This document shows positions 47,458 through 56,343 of a DNA stretch of 64,000 nt, piece after piece; within the stretch, counting starts at the first letter, position 1, and each line of letters opens with the position of its first letter. Below the pieces are notes generated by a model that was not told where the DNA came from, searched no databases, and saw nothing but the letters and a program-made list of their open reading frames with translations. The stretch covers positions 2,418,001-2,482,000 of the forward strand of contig CBDCSR010000003.1 of the NCBI GenBank assembly GCA_965221785.1, in the 5' to 3' direction. The position numbers were made by a program, and so were the translations under genes. Origin of the DNA: BD2-11 sp965221785. GTDB lineage: Bacteria; Gemmatimonadota; Gemmatimonadetes; Longimicrobiales; Gaopeijiaceae.

Positions 47458-48650
47458 GGCGAGCGGTCATCGTCGACGCCGTCCGCACCCCCATAGGACG
47501 GCACGGCGGCGCGCTCGCCGCGGTGCGCCCGGACGACCTGGCGGCCGGGGTGATCCGCGCCCTGGTCGACCGAAACGGCATCGACCCGACCACCGTCGAC
47601 GACGTGATCTTCGGGTGCACCAACCAGGCGGGCGAGGACAACCGCAACGTCGCGCGCATGGGATTGCTGCGGGCGGGGCTGCCGGTCACGGTGGCCGGTC
47701 AGACCGTCAACCGGCTGTGCGGCTCGGGGCTGCAGGCGGTCGACAGCGCCTTCCACGCCGTCGCGGCCGGCGAGGGAGAGGTGTTCATCGCCGGCGGCGT
47801 GGAGAGCATGAGCCGGGCTCCCTGGGTCATGCTGAAGCCGGCCGCGGGGTACGCCCGCGGAACGCCGACCGTCGCCGACACCGTGCTCGGGTGGCGCTTT
47901 CCCAACCCCGCCTTCGTCCCCGAATGGACCATCGGGCTGGGGCAGACCGCCGAGGTGGTGGCGAACGAATTCGGGGTGACGCGAGAGGAGCAGGACGCGT
48001 TCGCCGCCGAGAGCCAGGCGCGCGCCCAGCGTGCCATCGCCGGCGGCCGCTTCCGCGACGAGCTGGTGCCGGTCGAGGTGCCCAGGCGGAAAGGCGGGCC
48101 GGTTGTGGTCGACACCGACGAACATCCGCGCGCCGGTGTGACCCCCGAGTCGCTGGCCCGGCTCGGGCCCGTCTTCGCGAAGGACGGGACCGTCACCGCG
48201 GGTAACTCGTCGGGCATCAACGACGGCGCCGCCGCGCTTCTGGTGATGGAGGAGGAGCGGGCACGCAGCCTGGGACTCGCCCCGATGGTCCGCATCCGCG
48301 CGAGCGCGGTGGCCGGGGTGGAGCCTCAGCGCATGGGGATCGGGCCCGTGCCCGCCACCCAACGCGCGTTCCGGCGCGCCGGCATCGGTCCCGGGGACAT
48401 CGAGCTGGCCGAAGTCAACGAGGCCTTCGCCGCGCAGGCCATCCCCTGCCTGAGCCTGCTCGATCTCGACCCGGAGCGGGTCAACGTGAACGGGGGCGCG
48501 ATCGCGCTCGGGCACCCGGTGGGCTGCTCGGGGGCGCGCATCCTGTGCACGCTGGCGCACGAGATGGTGAAGCGCGGGAGCGGGGTCGGGCTCGCCACGA
48601 TGTGCATCGGGGTCGGCCAGGGGATCGCCACCGTGGTCAGCGCGGACTAG
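47454..48650 (+). CDS. Acetyl-CoA acetyltransferase family thiolase
   Basis: A 398-residue thiolase: nucleophile Cys89 in NRLCGSGLQAV, His in NEAFAAQ, NVNGGAIALGHPVGCSGAR and the second cysteine in CIGVGQG. The N-terminus VDAVRTPIGRHGG is typical. It cleaves 3-ketoacyl-CoA (or 3-oxoadipyl-CoA, as in PaaJ/PcaF). Translation is coupled to the upstream aldehyde dehydrogenase gene. Confidence 0.9.
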   Translation: MRRAVIVDAVRTPIGRHGGALAAVRPDDLAAGVIRALVDRNGIDPTTVDDVIFGCTNQAGEDNRNVARMGLLRAGLPVTVAGQTVNRLCGSGLQAVDSAFHAVAAGEGEVFIAGGVESMSRAPWVMLKPAAGYARGTPTVADTVLGWRFPNPAFVPEWTIGLGQTAEVVANEFGVTREEQDAFAAESQARAQRAIAGGRFRDELVPVEVPRRKGGPVVVDTDEHPRAGVTPESLARLGPVFAKDGTVTAGNSSGINDGAAALLVMEEERARSLGLAPMVRIRASAVAGVEPQRMGIGPVPATQRAFRRAGIGPGDIELAEVNEAFAAQAIPCLSLLDLDPERVNVNGGAIALGHPVGCSGARILCTLAHEMVKRGSGVGLATMCIGVGQGIATVVSAD

Positions 48651-48657
48651 CCGGCCC

Positions 48658-49548
48658 GTGGACAGCCGGCACGCCACGGCCAACCGGATCGAGCGCGTCA
48701 CCGTCCTCGGCGCCGGGGTCATGGGCCACGGCATCGCCCAGGTGGCAGCCATGGCCGGGCACCCGGTCACCCTTCACGACCCCGACGCGGGGGCGGCCGA
48801 CCGCGGCCTCGCGCGCATCCGCGCGAACCTGGACAAGGGCGTATCGCTCGGAAAGGTGAGCGAGGAAGGCCGGACAGCCGCCCTCGACCGGATCGCGCTC
48901 GCGCCCTCGCTGGCGACCGCCTGCGCGGAGGCCGACCTGGTGGTGGAGGCCGCGCCCGAGCGCATGGAACTGAAACGGAGCCTCTTCCGCGAGGTGGAAG
49001 CCGCGGCTCGCCCGTCGGCGCTGCTCGCGACAAACACTTCCTCCCTCAGCGTCGACGCGATCGCCGAGGTGCTGGCCGACCCGGGCCGCTTCCTGGGGCT
49101 GCACTTCTTCAACCCGGTGCACCTGATGGCGCTGGTGGAGGTCGTTCACGGGAATCGCACCGGCGACGCCACCCTGGACGCCGGCGTCGCATTCGTGCGC
49201 GGGCTGGGCAAGGAGCCCATCGTCGTCCGCGACGCCCCCGGCTTCGCCTCCTCCCGGCTCGGGGTGGCCCTGGGGCTGGAAGCGATGCGCATGGTGGAGG
49301 AGGGCGTGGCCGATCCCGCGGCCATCGACAAGGCCATGGAGCTGGGTTACCGCCACCCCATGGGTCCGCTCCGGCTCACCGACCTGGTGGGGCTCGACGT
49401 CCGGCTGGCGATCGCCGAGTATCTGCACGAGAAGCTGGGCGGCGAGCGCTACCGACCTCCCGCCATCTTGCGACGCATGGTGGAAAAGGGGAAGCTCGGG
49501 AGGAAGACGGGAGAAGGCTTCTACCGTTGGGGCAAGGGGGGCGATTGA
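48658..49548 (+). CDS. 3-hydroxyacyl-CoA dehydrogenase
   Basis: A 296-residue single-domain enzyme: NAD motif VLGAGVMGHGIAQ, catalytic region LHFFNPVHLMALVEVV with the histidine, RDAPGFASSRLG and the C-terminal domain with GPLRLTDLVGLDV, ending KTGEGFYRW. It oxidises 3-hydroxyacyl-CoA (3-hydroxybutyryl-CoA size range). GTG 48658 lies 7 bp after the thiolase stop. Confidence 0.9.
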   Translation: MDSRHATANRIERVTVLGAGVMGHGIAQVAAMAGHPVTLHDPDAGAADRGLARIRANLDKGVSLGKVSEEGRTAALDRIALAPSLATACAEADLVVEAAPERMELKRSLFREVEAAARPSALLATNTSSLSVDAIAEVLADPGRFLGLHFFNPVHLMALVEVVHGNRTGDATLDAGVAFVRGLGKEPIVVRDAPGFASSRLGVALGLEAMRMVEEGVADPAAIDKAMELGYRHPMGPLRLTDLVGLDVRLAIAEYLHEKLGGERYRPPAILRRMVEKGKLGRKTGEGFYRWGKGGD

Positions 49549-49654
49549 ACGGACGAGCGCTGGCGGCGGCGCGGCCCGTGACCGGGTACGGCCGGATGGT
49601 CGCAGTCCGCGAGTTCGAGCCGGGGATGCCGGCCAGTCCGGTGAGGTGGGGCCG

Positions 49655-50455
49655 GTGACGGCCGCGGCGGGCGGACCGGGCTACGAGACCATCGTGGTCG
49701 AGCGCCAGGGTTCCGTCGCGACCGTGCGCATCAACCGGCCCGACAAGCTGAACGCCCTCAACGCGGTGGTGCGGCGCGAGATCGCGCAGGCGATGGACCG
49801 GCTTGCCGACGACGACGCGGTGCGGGTCGCCATCCTGTGCGGGACAGGCGAGAAGGCCTTCGCGGCGGGCGCCGATGTCTCCGAGTTCGCGGGGCGCACG
49901 CCCGCCGAGCAGCGGGAGGTCTACCGGCGCCGGCGCGTGTACGACGCCGTTGCCGCCTTCCCGAAGCCCCTCATCGCCGCCATCCACGGCTTCTGCCTGG
50001 GGGGCGGGGTCGAGTTGGCGCTCGCCTGCGACGTGCGCGTGGCCGACCCGAGCGCCCGCTTCGGCCAGTTCGAGATTCGCCTGGGGCTGATTCCGGGCGC
50101 CGGCGGCACCCAGCGCCTGGCGCGGCTGGTGGGCCCCGGACAGGCCGCCCGCATCGCCCTGAGCGGCGACGTGGTCGACGCGGCCGAGGCCCACCGCATC
50201 GGCCTGGTCGAGATCCTCGCCGGCGAGGGCGAACACCTCGAGCGGGCCCGGGAACTGGCGGGACGCATGGCGCGCTGGAGCCCGGTCGCTCTCGGGCTGG
50301 TCAAGGAGTCGCTCAGGGCCGCCGCCGAGACCCCGCTGTCCGAGGGCCTGGCGCTCGAGAAGGAGCTCTTTCTCGCCGCCTTCGCGAGCGACGATGGCCG
50401 CGAGGGCGTGCGCGCGTTCGTCGAGAAGCGCCGTCCGGAGTTCCGCGGACGATGA
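49655..50455 (+). CDS. Enoyl-CoA hydratase
   Basis: A 266-residue crotonase. The oxyanion-hole motifs are KAFAAGADVSEF and HGFCLGGGVELALACDVRVA, with a catalytic glutamate in FGQFEIRLGLIPGAGGTQRL. GTG 49655 is preferred because GAGGTG lies 6 bases upstream; GTG 49646 is also possible. Its stop overlaps the start of the small membrane gene (ATGA), linking the beta-oxidation set to the transporter genes. It is a paralogue of the hydratase at 45,195, with clearly different sequence. Confidence 0.9.
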   Translation: MTAAAGGPGYETIVVERQGSVATVRINRPDKLNALNAVVRREIAQAMDRLADDDAVRVAILCGTGEKAFAAGADVSEFAGRTPAEQREVYRRRRVYDAVAAFPKPLIAAIHGFCLGGGVELALACDVRVADPSARFGQFEIRLGLIPGAGGTQRLARLVGPGQAARIALSGDVVDAAEAHRIGLVEILAGEGEHLERARELAGRMARWSPVALGLVKESLRAAAETPLSEGLALEKELFLAAFASDDGREGVRAFVEKRRPEFRGR

Positions 50456-50703
50456 ACGGGGTGAAGCTGGTGCGCGCCGGAGCCACGATTTACTTCGTGC
50501 TCTTCCTGATCTTCGTCACCTGGCCGGGTTTCGTCCCCTTCAACCGTCCTCTGCCGCTGGTGCTGGGCCTCCCCTTCAACATGGCCGCGATCGGGCTCTG
50601 GGTGGGGTTGGGGGCGGTGGTGCTCTTCGTGCTGGACCGCTCGGAGGAACGGAACCGCAGAGGCGGGCCCGGAGAGGACCCCCGGAACGGAGGTGCCACC
50701 TAG
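50452..50703 (+). CDS. DUF3311-like small membrane protein
   Basis: An 83-residue protein with two hydrophobic helices (ATIYFVLFLIFVTWPGF and AAIGLWVGLGAVVLFVLD) separated by FNRPLPLVLGLPFN, which resembles the DUF3311 pattern (N-R-x-P...GLPF...W). It ends directly before the symporter ATG (TAGATG). DUF3311 proteins accompany SSS transporters and are presumed accessory subunits. Confidence 0.72.
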   Translation: MNGVKLVRAGATIYFVLFLIFVTWPGFVPFNRPLPLVLGLPFNMAAIGLWVGLGAVVLFVLDRSEERNRRGGPGEDPRNGGAT

Positions 50704-52188
50704 ATGGAGCGCTGGCAACTGATCGCGGGGCTGATCCTGGCATATCTGGCAGTCACGCTGGGGATCGGGCTGATGGCGGGCCGGCGCGCCTCCCGGAGCG
50801 TGACCGGATATGTGGCGGGAGACCGCCGCTTCGGGCTGCTCGTGATGTACTTCGTCACCGGGGCGACCGTCTTTTCCGCCTTCGCCTTCCTGGGCGGGCC
50901 GGGCTGGGCCTACTCCCGCGGCGCCGCGGCCTTCTACATCCTCTCCTACGGCGCCCTCGGAATCGCTCCCTGGTACTTCATCGGGCCGCGTGCGGCGGCC
51001 CTCGGGCGGCGCTTCGGCTACGTCACCCAGGCGCAGCTGCTGGTCGGACGCTTCCCCTCACGCTTCCTCTCCGCGCTGATGGCGGCGCTCTCGGTGGCGG
51101 CATTCGTGCCCTACGTCACCCTTCAGATGCAGGGGGCGGGAATCGTCATCGAGGCGGTCACCGACGGCCACGTGCCGCTGGCCGTGGGAGCGGCGATCGC
51201 CTACGGCATCGTGGCCCTCTACGTGCTGACCAGCGGGGTGGCCGCGGTGGGATGGACCAACACCTTCCAGGGCATCTTCATGGTCACGATCGCCTGGTCG
51301 CTCGGCATCTACCTGCCCTTCCGGCTGTACGGGGGGGTGGGGGAGATGTTCGAGCGCATCCTCGCCGAGCGCCCGGAGATGCTCTCCGTCCCGGGCCTCA
51401 CCGGCGCGGGCGATCCCTGGAGTTGGGGCGGCTATTCCAGCGCCATCCTGGTCAGCGCAATCGGGCTCATGATGTGGCCCCACCTGTTCATGAAGGCCTT
51501 CACCGCGCGCGACGACCGGACGCTGCGCCGCACCGTGGTCCTCTTCCCCACCTTTCAACTTTTCCTGATCCCGGTGTTCCTGATCGGCTTCGCCGGCGTG
51601 CTGCTGCCGGAATCTCCCCCCAACGCGGACTTCATCCTCCCCTTCCTCATCCTCCGCTCCGAGCTGCCCGTGCTGGTCGTGGGCCTGTTCTGTGCGGGCG
51701 CCCTCTCGGCGTCGATGTCGACAGGGGACGCACTCCTGCATGCCGCGGCATCCGTGACCGTGGAGGACGGCGTCGGCCCGTTCCGGCGGCTGAGCGACGC
51801 CGCCCAGCGCCGTCTGATGCGGATCCTGGTCCTGGTGGTGGGGGTGGTCGCGTACTGGTTCGCGCTGGATGAGGATTCCTCGCTGGTGGTGCTGCTGCTC
51901 AGCGCCTACGGCATCATCTGCCAGTTCGCACCCCCCATCTGCGCGGCGCTCTTCTGGCGGCGAGCGACGACCCCGGGCATTGTGGCCGGTCTGGTCGCGG
52001 GCTCGGCGACGGCTGTCTTCTTCTTCACCACCGGGTATCTGGGGATGGAACTGCGCCCCCTCGACCTGCACGAGGGGATACTGGGGCTCATCGTCCACAT
52101 TCCGGTGCTGGTGGGGGTGAGCCTCGCCACCCGGCCGCAGGACCGGGATCACACCGAGGCCTTCCTCAACCCGCGAGCCTCGCGATGA
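50704..52188 (+). CDS. Sodium:solute symporter (SSS family)
   Basis: A 494-residue transporter with about 13 hydrophobic segments: SSS motifs GYVAGDRRFG near residue 35, GWTNTFQGIFM near 180 and the Na+-site helix GLFCAGALSASMSTGDALLHAAAS near 330. The pantothenate/proline-type SSS pattern fits, but the substrate cannot be read. It follows the beta-oxidation genes and a DUF3311-like partner, so uptake of an organic acid for that pathway is plausible. It overlaps the chorismate mutase start (ATGA). Confidence 0.86.
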   Translation: MERWQLIAGLILAYLAVTLGIGLMAGRRASRSVTGYVAGDRRFGLLVMYFVTGATVFSAFAFLGGPGWAYSRGAAAFYILSYGALGIAPWYFIGPRAAALGRRFGYVTQAQLLVGRFPSRFLSALMAALSVAAFVPYVTLQMQGAGIVIEAVTDGHVPLAVGAAIAYGIVALYVLTSGVAAVGWTNTFQGIFMVTIAWSLGIYLPFRLYGGVGEMFERILAERPEMLSVPGLTGAGDPWSWGGYSSAILVSAIGLMMWPHLFMKAFTARDDRTLRRTVVLFPTFQLFLIPVFLIGFAGVLLPESPPNADFILPFLILRSELPVLVVGLFCAGALSASMSTGDALLHAAASVTVEDGVGPFRRLSDAAQRRLMRILVLVVGVVAYWFALDEDSSLVVLLLSAYGIICQFAPPICAALFWRRATTPGIVAGLVAGSATAVFFFTTGYLGMELRPLDLHEGILGLIVHIPVLVGVSLATRPQDRDHTEAFLNPRASR

Positions 52189-52556
52189 GCAGGATGCCCG
52201 AGCCGGGGATGCCCGGCATGGATGAGCCCGGAGGAGCCGCAGGCCCGCCCGAGGAGCGGCTGGCTCGCATGCGGGAAGTGATGAGCGAGGTGACCGACCG
52301 GCTCATCGGGCTGATGGGGGAACGTCGCAACCTCGCCATCGAGATCGGGAGGGTGAAGAAGGAACTGGGCCTTCCGGTCCTCGATCCGGCACGCGAAGCC
52401 CGGATGGTGCGTCAGGCGGCCGTGCGGGCGCGAGAACTGGGCGTGGACCCGGAGATGGCGCGCGACATCCTCTGGCGCATCATCGCCTCCGCGCGCGAGG
52501 CTCAGGGAGGGCACCGGCCGGGATGGCCGGACTCACCTCCCGATCCGGCGCGCTAG
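52185..52556 (+). CDS. Chorismate mutase (AroQ type)
   Basis: A 123-residue all-helical protein with the AroQ pattern: an N-terminal helix RLARMREVMSEVTDRLIGLMGERRNLAIEIGRVKKELGLPVLDPAREARMV, with the conserved Arg/Lys of the active site, and a C-terminal helix MARDILWRIIASAREAQ. It converts chorismate to prephenate for Phe/Tyr synthesis. The N-terminal about 20 residues are Pro/Gly/Met-rich and probably flexible. Its 3' end overlaps the convergent rpmA by 4 bp. Confidence 0.85.
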   Translation: MSRMPEPGMPGMDEPGGAAGPPEERLARMREVMSEVTDRLIGLMGERRNLAIEIGRVKKELGLPVLDPAREARMVRQAAVRARELGVDPEMARDILWRIIASAREAQGGHRPGWPDSPPDPAR

Positions 52557-52804
52557 TTCGGGCTCACCGAGACGAACTGACGGTTCCGGCGCCGCTCGAA
52601 CTTCACCACGCCGTCGACCAGCGCGAACAGGGTGTCGTCGCCCCCCCTGCCGACATTGGTGCCGGGATGGAAACGGGTGCCCCGCTGGCGCACGAGGATG
52701 CTGCCGGCGGTCACGGGCTGTCCGCCGTAGCGCTTGACGCCCAGGAACTTCGGCTTCGAGTCGCGTCCGTTTCGGCTTGAGCCGACGCCTTTCTTGTGTG
52801 CCAT
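52553..52804 (-). CDS. rpmA: 50S ribosomal protein L27
   Basis: An 83-residue L27: MAHKKGVGSSRNGRDS, LGVKRYGGQPVTAGSILVRQRGT and HPGTNVGRGGDDTLFALVDG are diagnostic. Its flexible N-terminus reaches the peptidyl-transferase centre. It is the last gene of rng-rplU-rpmA. Confidence 0.97.
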   Translation of the reverse strand: MAHKKGVGSSRNGRDSKPKFLGVKRYGGQPVTAGSILVRQRGTRFHPGTNVGRGGDDTLFALVDGVVKFERRRNRQFVSVSPN

Positions 52805-52830
52805 CTCAGGTTCCTTCCCGGCTCGGACTG

Positions 52831-53145
52831 TTACGTGACGATCTCGTCGATGCGCACTTCGGTGAACTTCTGGCGATGACCCTGCTTCTTGCGGTATCCC
52901 TTCCGGCGCTTGCGCTTGAAGATGATGAGCTTGCGGTCCTTGCCGTGCGCCAGCACCTCGGCCCGCACCGCGGCGCCCTCGACCGTGGGCGTCCCGACCT
53001 CCGGCTCGCCATCGGCTCCACCCGTTATCAGCACGCGATCAAAGGTGACCGTCGAGCCCTCCTCGGCAGCGAGCGCCGGGATCCGCAGCCGGAGACCCGG
53101 CTCGGCCCTGAACTGCTTTCCACCGCTCTCGAACACCGCGTACAT
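52831..53145 (-). CDS. rplU: 50S ribosomal protein L21
   Basis: A 104-residue L21: MYAVFESGGKQFRAEPG, the beta-barrel core, and IIFKRKRRKGYRKKQGHRQKFTEVRI at the end. ATG 53145 is the family start; 16 upstream codons are open but not conserved. rplU and rpmA are 26 bp apart. Confidence 0.97.
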   Translation of the reverse strand: MYAVFESGGKQFRAEPGLRLRIPALAAEEGSTVTFDRVLITGGADGEPEVGTPTVEGAAVRAEVLAHGKDRKLIIFKRKRRKGYRKKQGHRQKFTEVRIDEIVT

Positions 53146-53259
53146 GCCTGCCTCTTCATGTGGGTGGAGATCCCGGACACGGGACTGCGGCACAAGGCTC
53201 CGCAGCCCGAAAAACCTACAGAGTCGCCCGGCGAGGTCAAGGGCACCCGGCGAGCCCGT

Positions 53260-54774
53260 CTACACGGTCGCGTACTTCCCGGTGACGTCCACCTGGGCCC
53301 GGCCCGAGAGCAGGCGAAACTCGTCTTCACCCAGCAGAGGATCGTCGCGCAGGCTGATTTCGAGGCCGGTGGCGCTCGATACCCGGTTGCGAAAGTCCGG
53401 CTCCGAGTCGAGCACATGCAGCGCCACCTCGGGATGGATCCGCACCGTCAGACTGCGCTCGCTCTTCGCAGCGGCGGCGCGCTTGAGGCTGCGCTCCACC
53501 CGGCGCATCACGGTGTCGGGCGCGAAGACGCGGCCCAGTCCTCCGCAATGGGTGCACGCCTCCGTGATCGAGGTGAAGATCGACGGCCGCACCCGCTGGC
53601 GGGTCATCTCGATCAGCCCGAGCTCGGAGACGGCGAACGCGCGGGTGCGGGCACGGTCGCGGCCCAGATGGGTGCGGAGTTCGTGCAACACCCTGTCGCG
53701 ATCCTTCTGCGTGTCCATGTCGATGAAGTCCACGACCACGATTCCACCGACGTCACGCAGCCGGAGCTGGCGGGCGATCTCGCGCGCCGCTTCCAGGTTG
53801 GTCTTCAGGATGAGCGACGCGGGATCGTTCTTCTTCCTGCCGGCGAAGCGACCGGTGTTCACGTCGATCGATACCAGCGCCTCGGTCGGCTCGATCACCA
53901 GATGGCCGCCGGATTTGAGCCCCACCTTGCGCCGGAACGAGCGGTGAATCTCCTCCTCGATCCCGTGGACGTCGAACAGCGGCTCCTGTCCCCGGTACAG
54001 CTTCAGCCGGTCCAGCAGGTCGGGAGCCACGCCCTGCACGTAGCCCTCGATCTCGCGAAAGATGACGGGCGAATCCACCGTCAGCGAGTCGAACTTGTCG
54101 CTGAACAGATCCCGGATGACCCCGCTGATCAGACGCGCTTCGCGGCGCACGACCCCGGGCTCGGCAGCGGCCTTCGCCGTCTGCTGGATCTCGAGCCAGC
54201 TCCCCCGCAGGGTCGCAAACTCGCGCGAGAACCGCTTCTCGGTCGCCTCCTCCCCCACCGTGCGCACGATCACGCCGCCGGAATCGGCCGGGACCACCCT
54301 GCGGGCAAGGGCACGCAGCCGCGACCGCCTCCTCCGGTCCTCGATCTTGCGGCTCACGCCGACGCGCGACGAGAACGGCATGTAGACGAGGAAGCGTCCG
54401 GCCAGCGAGACCTGGGCGGTCAGGCGCGGCCCCTTGGTGCCGATGGGCTCCTTGGTGACCTGCACGGTGACGCGGTCGCCCTTGTTCAGCAGCTTCTGGA
54501 TCGGCGTGTTCTGACCGTCGCGGCCGTTCTCCGACGGTTCACCGTCCTGGTGAACCACATCCGAGACGTGCAGGAAGCCCGCCTTCTCGACGCCGATGTC
54601 GACGAAGGCCGCCTGAATGCCGGGAAGCACCGCCTCTACACGTCCCAGGAACACGTCGCCCACCAACCGTCCCTGGTCCGGGCGGTCCAGCATCAATTCT
54701 ACGAGTCGTTTGTCTTCCAGAAGCGCCACTCGCGTCTCGCGCGAGGACGCGCTGATGATGATTTGTCTCCTCAA
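53260..54774 (-). CDS. rng: Ribonuclease G/E family endoribonuclease
   Basis: A 504-residue RNase G. An S1 domain near the N-terminus (VGDVFLGRVEAVLPGIQAAFVDIGVEKAGFLHVSD, about 38-72) is followed by the catalytic region with metal-binding aspartates in SIDVNTGRFAG and VVVDFIDMD, and the zinc-link motif CTHCGGLGR. It processes rRNA 5' ends and turns over mRNA. The start is TTG 54774, which gives the family N-terminus (RRQIIISASSRETRVALLED). Adjacent to rplU-rpmA, a common arrangement. Confidence 0.93.
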   Translation of the reverse strand: MRRQIIISASSRETRVALLEDKRLVELMLDRPDQGRLVGDVFLGRVEAVLPGIQAAFVDIGVEKAGFLHVSDVVHQDGEPSENGRDGQNTPIQKLLNKGDRVTVQVTKEPIGTKGPRLTAQVSLAGRFLVYMPFSSRVGVSRKIEDRRRRSRLRALARRVVPADSGGVIVRTVGEEATEKRFSREFATLRGSWLEIQQTAKAAAEPGVVRREARLISGVIRDLFSDKFDSLTVDSPVIFREIEGYVQGVAPDLLDRLKLYRGQEPLFDVHGIEEEIHRSFRRKVGLKSGGHLVIEPTEALVSIDVNTGRFAGRKKNDPASLILKTNLEAAREIARQLRLRDVGGIVVVDFIDMDTQKDRDRVLHELRTHLGRDRARTRAFAVSELGLIEMTRQRVRPSIFTSITEACTHCGGLGRVFAPDTVMRRVERSLKRAAAAKSERSLTVRIHPEVALHVLDSEPDFRNRVSSATGLEISLRDDPLLGEDEFRLLSGRAQVDVTGKYATV

Positions 54775-54826
54775 ATCCCTGGTTTCTCCGCGAGTCGCGG
54801 GGCCCGGAGACCGCCCGGGGGCGTCC

Positions 54827-56068
54827 CTACCCCGCCTTACGCTCCGCGGCCATTCCGCTTCCGCCGACCTCGCGCACCAGGTGGCGAGCGATCAGCAAGC
54901 GCTGAATCTCGCTCGTGCCCTCTCCGATTTCGCACACCTTCGCGTCGCGAAACATCCGTTCCACCGGGTAGTCGTTCGTGTACCCGGCGCCTCCCAGAAG
55001 CTCGACCGCCTCCGTAGTGGCGCGCATCGACAGCTCCGAGGCGAACAGCTTCGCCATGGAGGCTTCCTTGGAGAAGGGGCGTCCCTGATCCTTGAGCCAG
55101 GCTGCGTGATAGGTCAGATGCCTGGCGGCCTGGATCCCCGTGGCCATGTCGGACAAGCGGAATTGAACCGCCTGATAGTCGTAAATCCTGTGCCCGTAAC
55201 GTTTCCGTTGCAACGTATACTCCAGGGCGGCGTCAAAAGCTCCCTCGGCGATGCCGAGAGCCAGCGCGGCGATGCCAATGCGCCCGGCATCGAGGGTGCG
55301 CATGAAGTTGACGAAACCCTCGCCCTCCGCCCCAAGCCGGTTCTCGGCCGGCACGAAGACGTTGTCGAGCACCAGTTCCCGGGTATCCGAAGCCCGCCAC
55401 CCCATCTTGTCTTCCTTGCCGCCCGCCCGTACGCCCTCGGTGAAATCCAGTTCCGCCCAGTGCCCCACCCCCAGGCGGCGGGCCGTCTCCAGGTCGCACG
55501 TCGGCTTGGTGACGATGAAGCTGGTGATGCCGCGGGTGCCCCGCGCCGGATTGGTGAGCGCGGTGATGGTGAAGATCTCCCCGACGCCCGCGTGGGTGAT
55601 GAAGATCTTGGATCCGTTGATGCGGTAGCCGCCTCCCTCGCGGACGGCGCGCGTGCGGGTGCCGGCCGAGTCCGATCCCGCCGCCGGCTCGGTGAGCCCG
55701 AAGCCCCCCAGCACGCGGCCGGTGGCGAGCAGGGGCAGGAACCTTCGCTTCTGCGCCTCCGTCCCGAACGTCAGGATCGGGCTGGCTCCGAGCGTCGTGT
55801 GCGCCGACACCGTGATGGCGTGGCTCGCGTCGTGCCGAGCCAGTTCCTCGACGACGAGGATGTAGCTCAGGTAGTCGCGTCCCATGCCCCCGTACTCTTC
55901 GGGAATGGGAACGCCCAGAAGTCCCATTTCGCCCATCGCGCGCACGTTCTCCCACGGGAAGGTCTGGGTGCGGTCGATTTCGGCGGCGATGGGCGCGATG
56001 TGTTCCAGGGCGAAGGCTCGAACCGCTTTGCGCAGACTGGCGTGATCAGGACCGAGATAGGGTTCCAT
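54827..56068 (-). CDS. Acyl-CoA dehydrogenase
   Basis: A 413-residue FAD-dependent acyl-CoA dehydrogenase: GVPIPEEYGGMGRDYLSYILVVEELAR, FGLTEPAAGSDS, INGSKIFITHAG, LGGAGYTNDYPVERMFRDAK and CEIGEGTSEIQRLLI with the catalytic glutamate in the EGTSEIQ region. It catalyses the first step of beta-oxidation, like the genes at 45-50 kb, although it lies on the other strand. ATG 56068 follows CGGAGTG. A perfect 19-bp palindrome sits 13 bp upstream of the start. Confidence 0.93.
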   Translation of the reverse strand: MEPYLGPDHASLRKAVRAFALEHIAPIAAEIDRTQTFPWENVRAMGEMGLLGVPIPEEYGGMGRDYLSYILVVEELARHDASHAITVSAHTTLGASPILTFGTEAQKRRFLPLLATGRVLGGFGLTEPAAGSDSAGTRTRAVREGGGYRINGSKIFITHAGVGEIFTITALTNPARGTRGITSFIVTKPTCDLETARRLGVGHWAELDFTEGVRAGGKEDKMGWRASDTRELVLDNVFVPAENRLGAEGEGFVNFMRTLDAGRIGIAALALGIAEGAFDAALEYTLQRKRYGHRIYDYQAVQFRLSDMATGIQAARHLTYHAAWLKDQGRPFSKEASMAKLFASELSMRATTEAVELLGGAGYTNDYPVERMFRDAKVCEIGEGTSEIQRLLIARHLVREVGGSGMAAERKAG

Positions 56069-56081
56069 CACTCCGATCCCG

Positions 56082-56100
56082 TATCATGTGTTACATGATA
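56082..56100. promoter_or_regulatory. Palindromic operator candidate upstream of the acyl-CoA dehydrogenase
   Basis: TATCATGT-GTT-ACATGATA is a perfect inverted repeat with 8-bp arms and a 3-bp spacer, inside an unusually AT-rich stretch (about 56,080-56,150) of this GC-rich genome. Its position just before the start codon suits a repressor site, possibly for a fatty-acid-responsive TetR or GntR regulator. No regulator gene is adjacent. Beyond the AT-rich patch the 56,150-56,343 stretch holds no supported gene. Confidence 0.6.
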
Positions 56101-56343
56101 TGAAATATGGTAAGTCATTTGCTAATGATTGTTTATATGATTGTATCCCAGAAGGGTAGCGAAGGCCGGTATCCGGGTAGGCGGGCGCGCAACACATGTG
56201 GAAATGTACACCGCGGGCGTCGATAGGATGCGGGTTGGGAGGTGCGTCGCCGCCGAGTTCCCGAGATGACCATCGTCGTGCCTCGCAGGACCCGGACCCC
56301 AGCGAGCTCCGGAAGCAATCTGCAAGGGGTGCGCGATGCGTGA

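Noticed and set aside
52777..55017. 746-codon plus-strand frame opposite rng, rplU and rpmA
   Set aside because: It is antisense to three well-recognised conserved genes and its peptide is Arg/Pro/His-rich shadow sequence.
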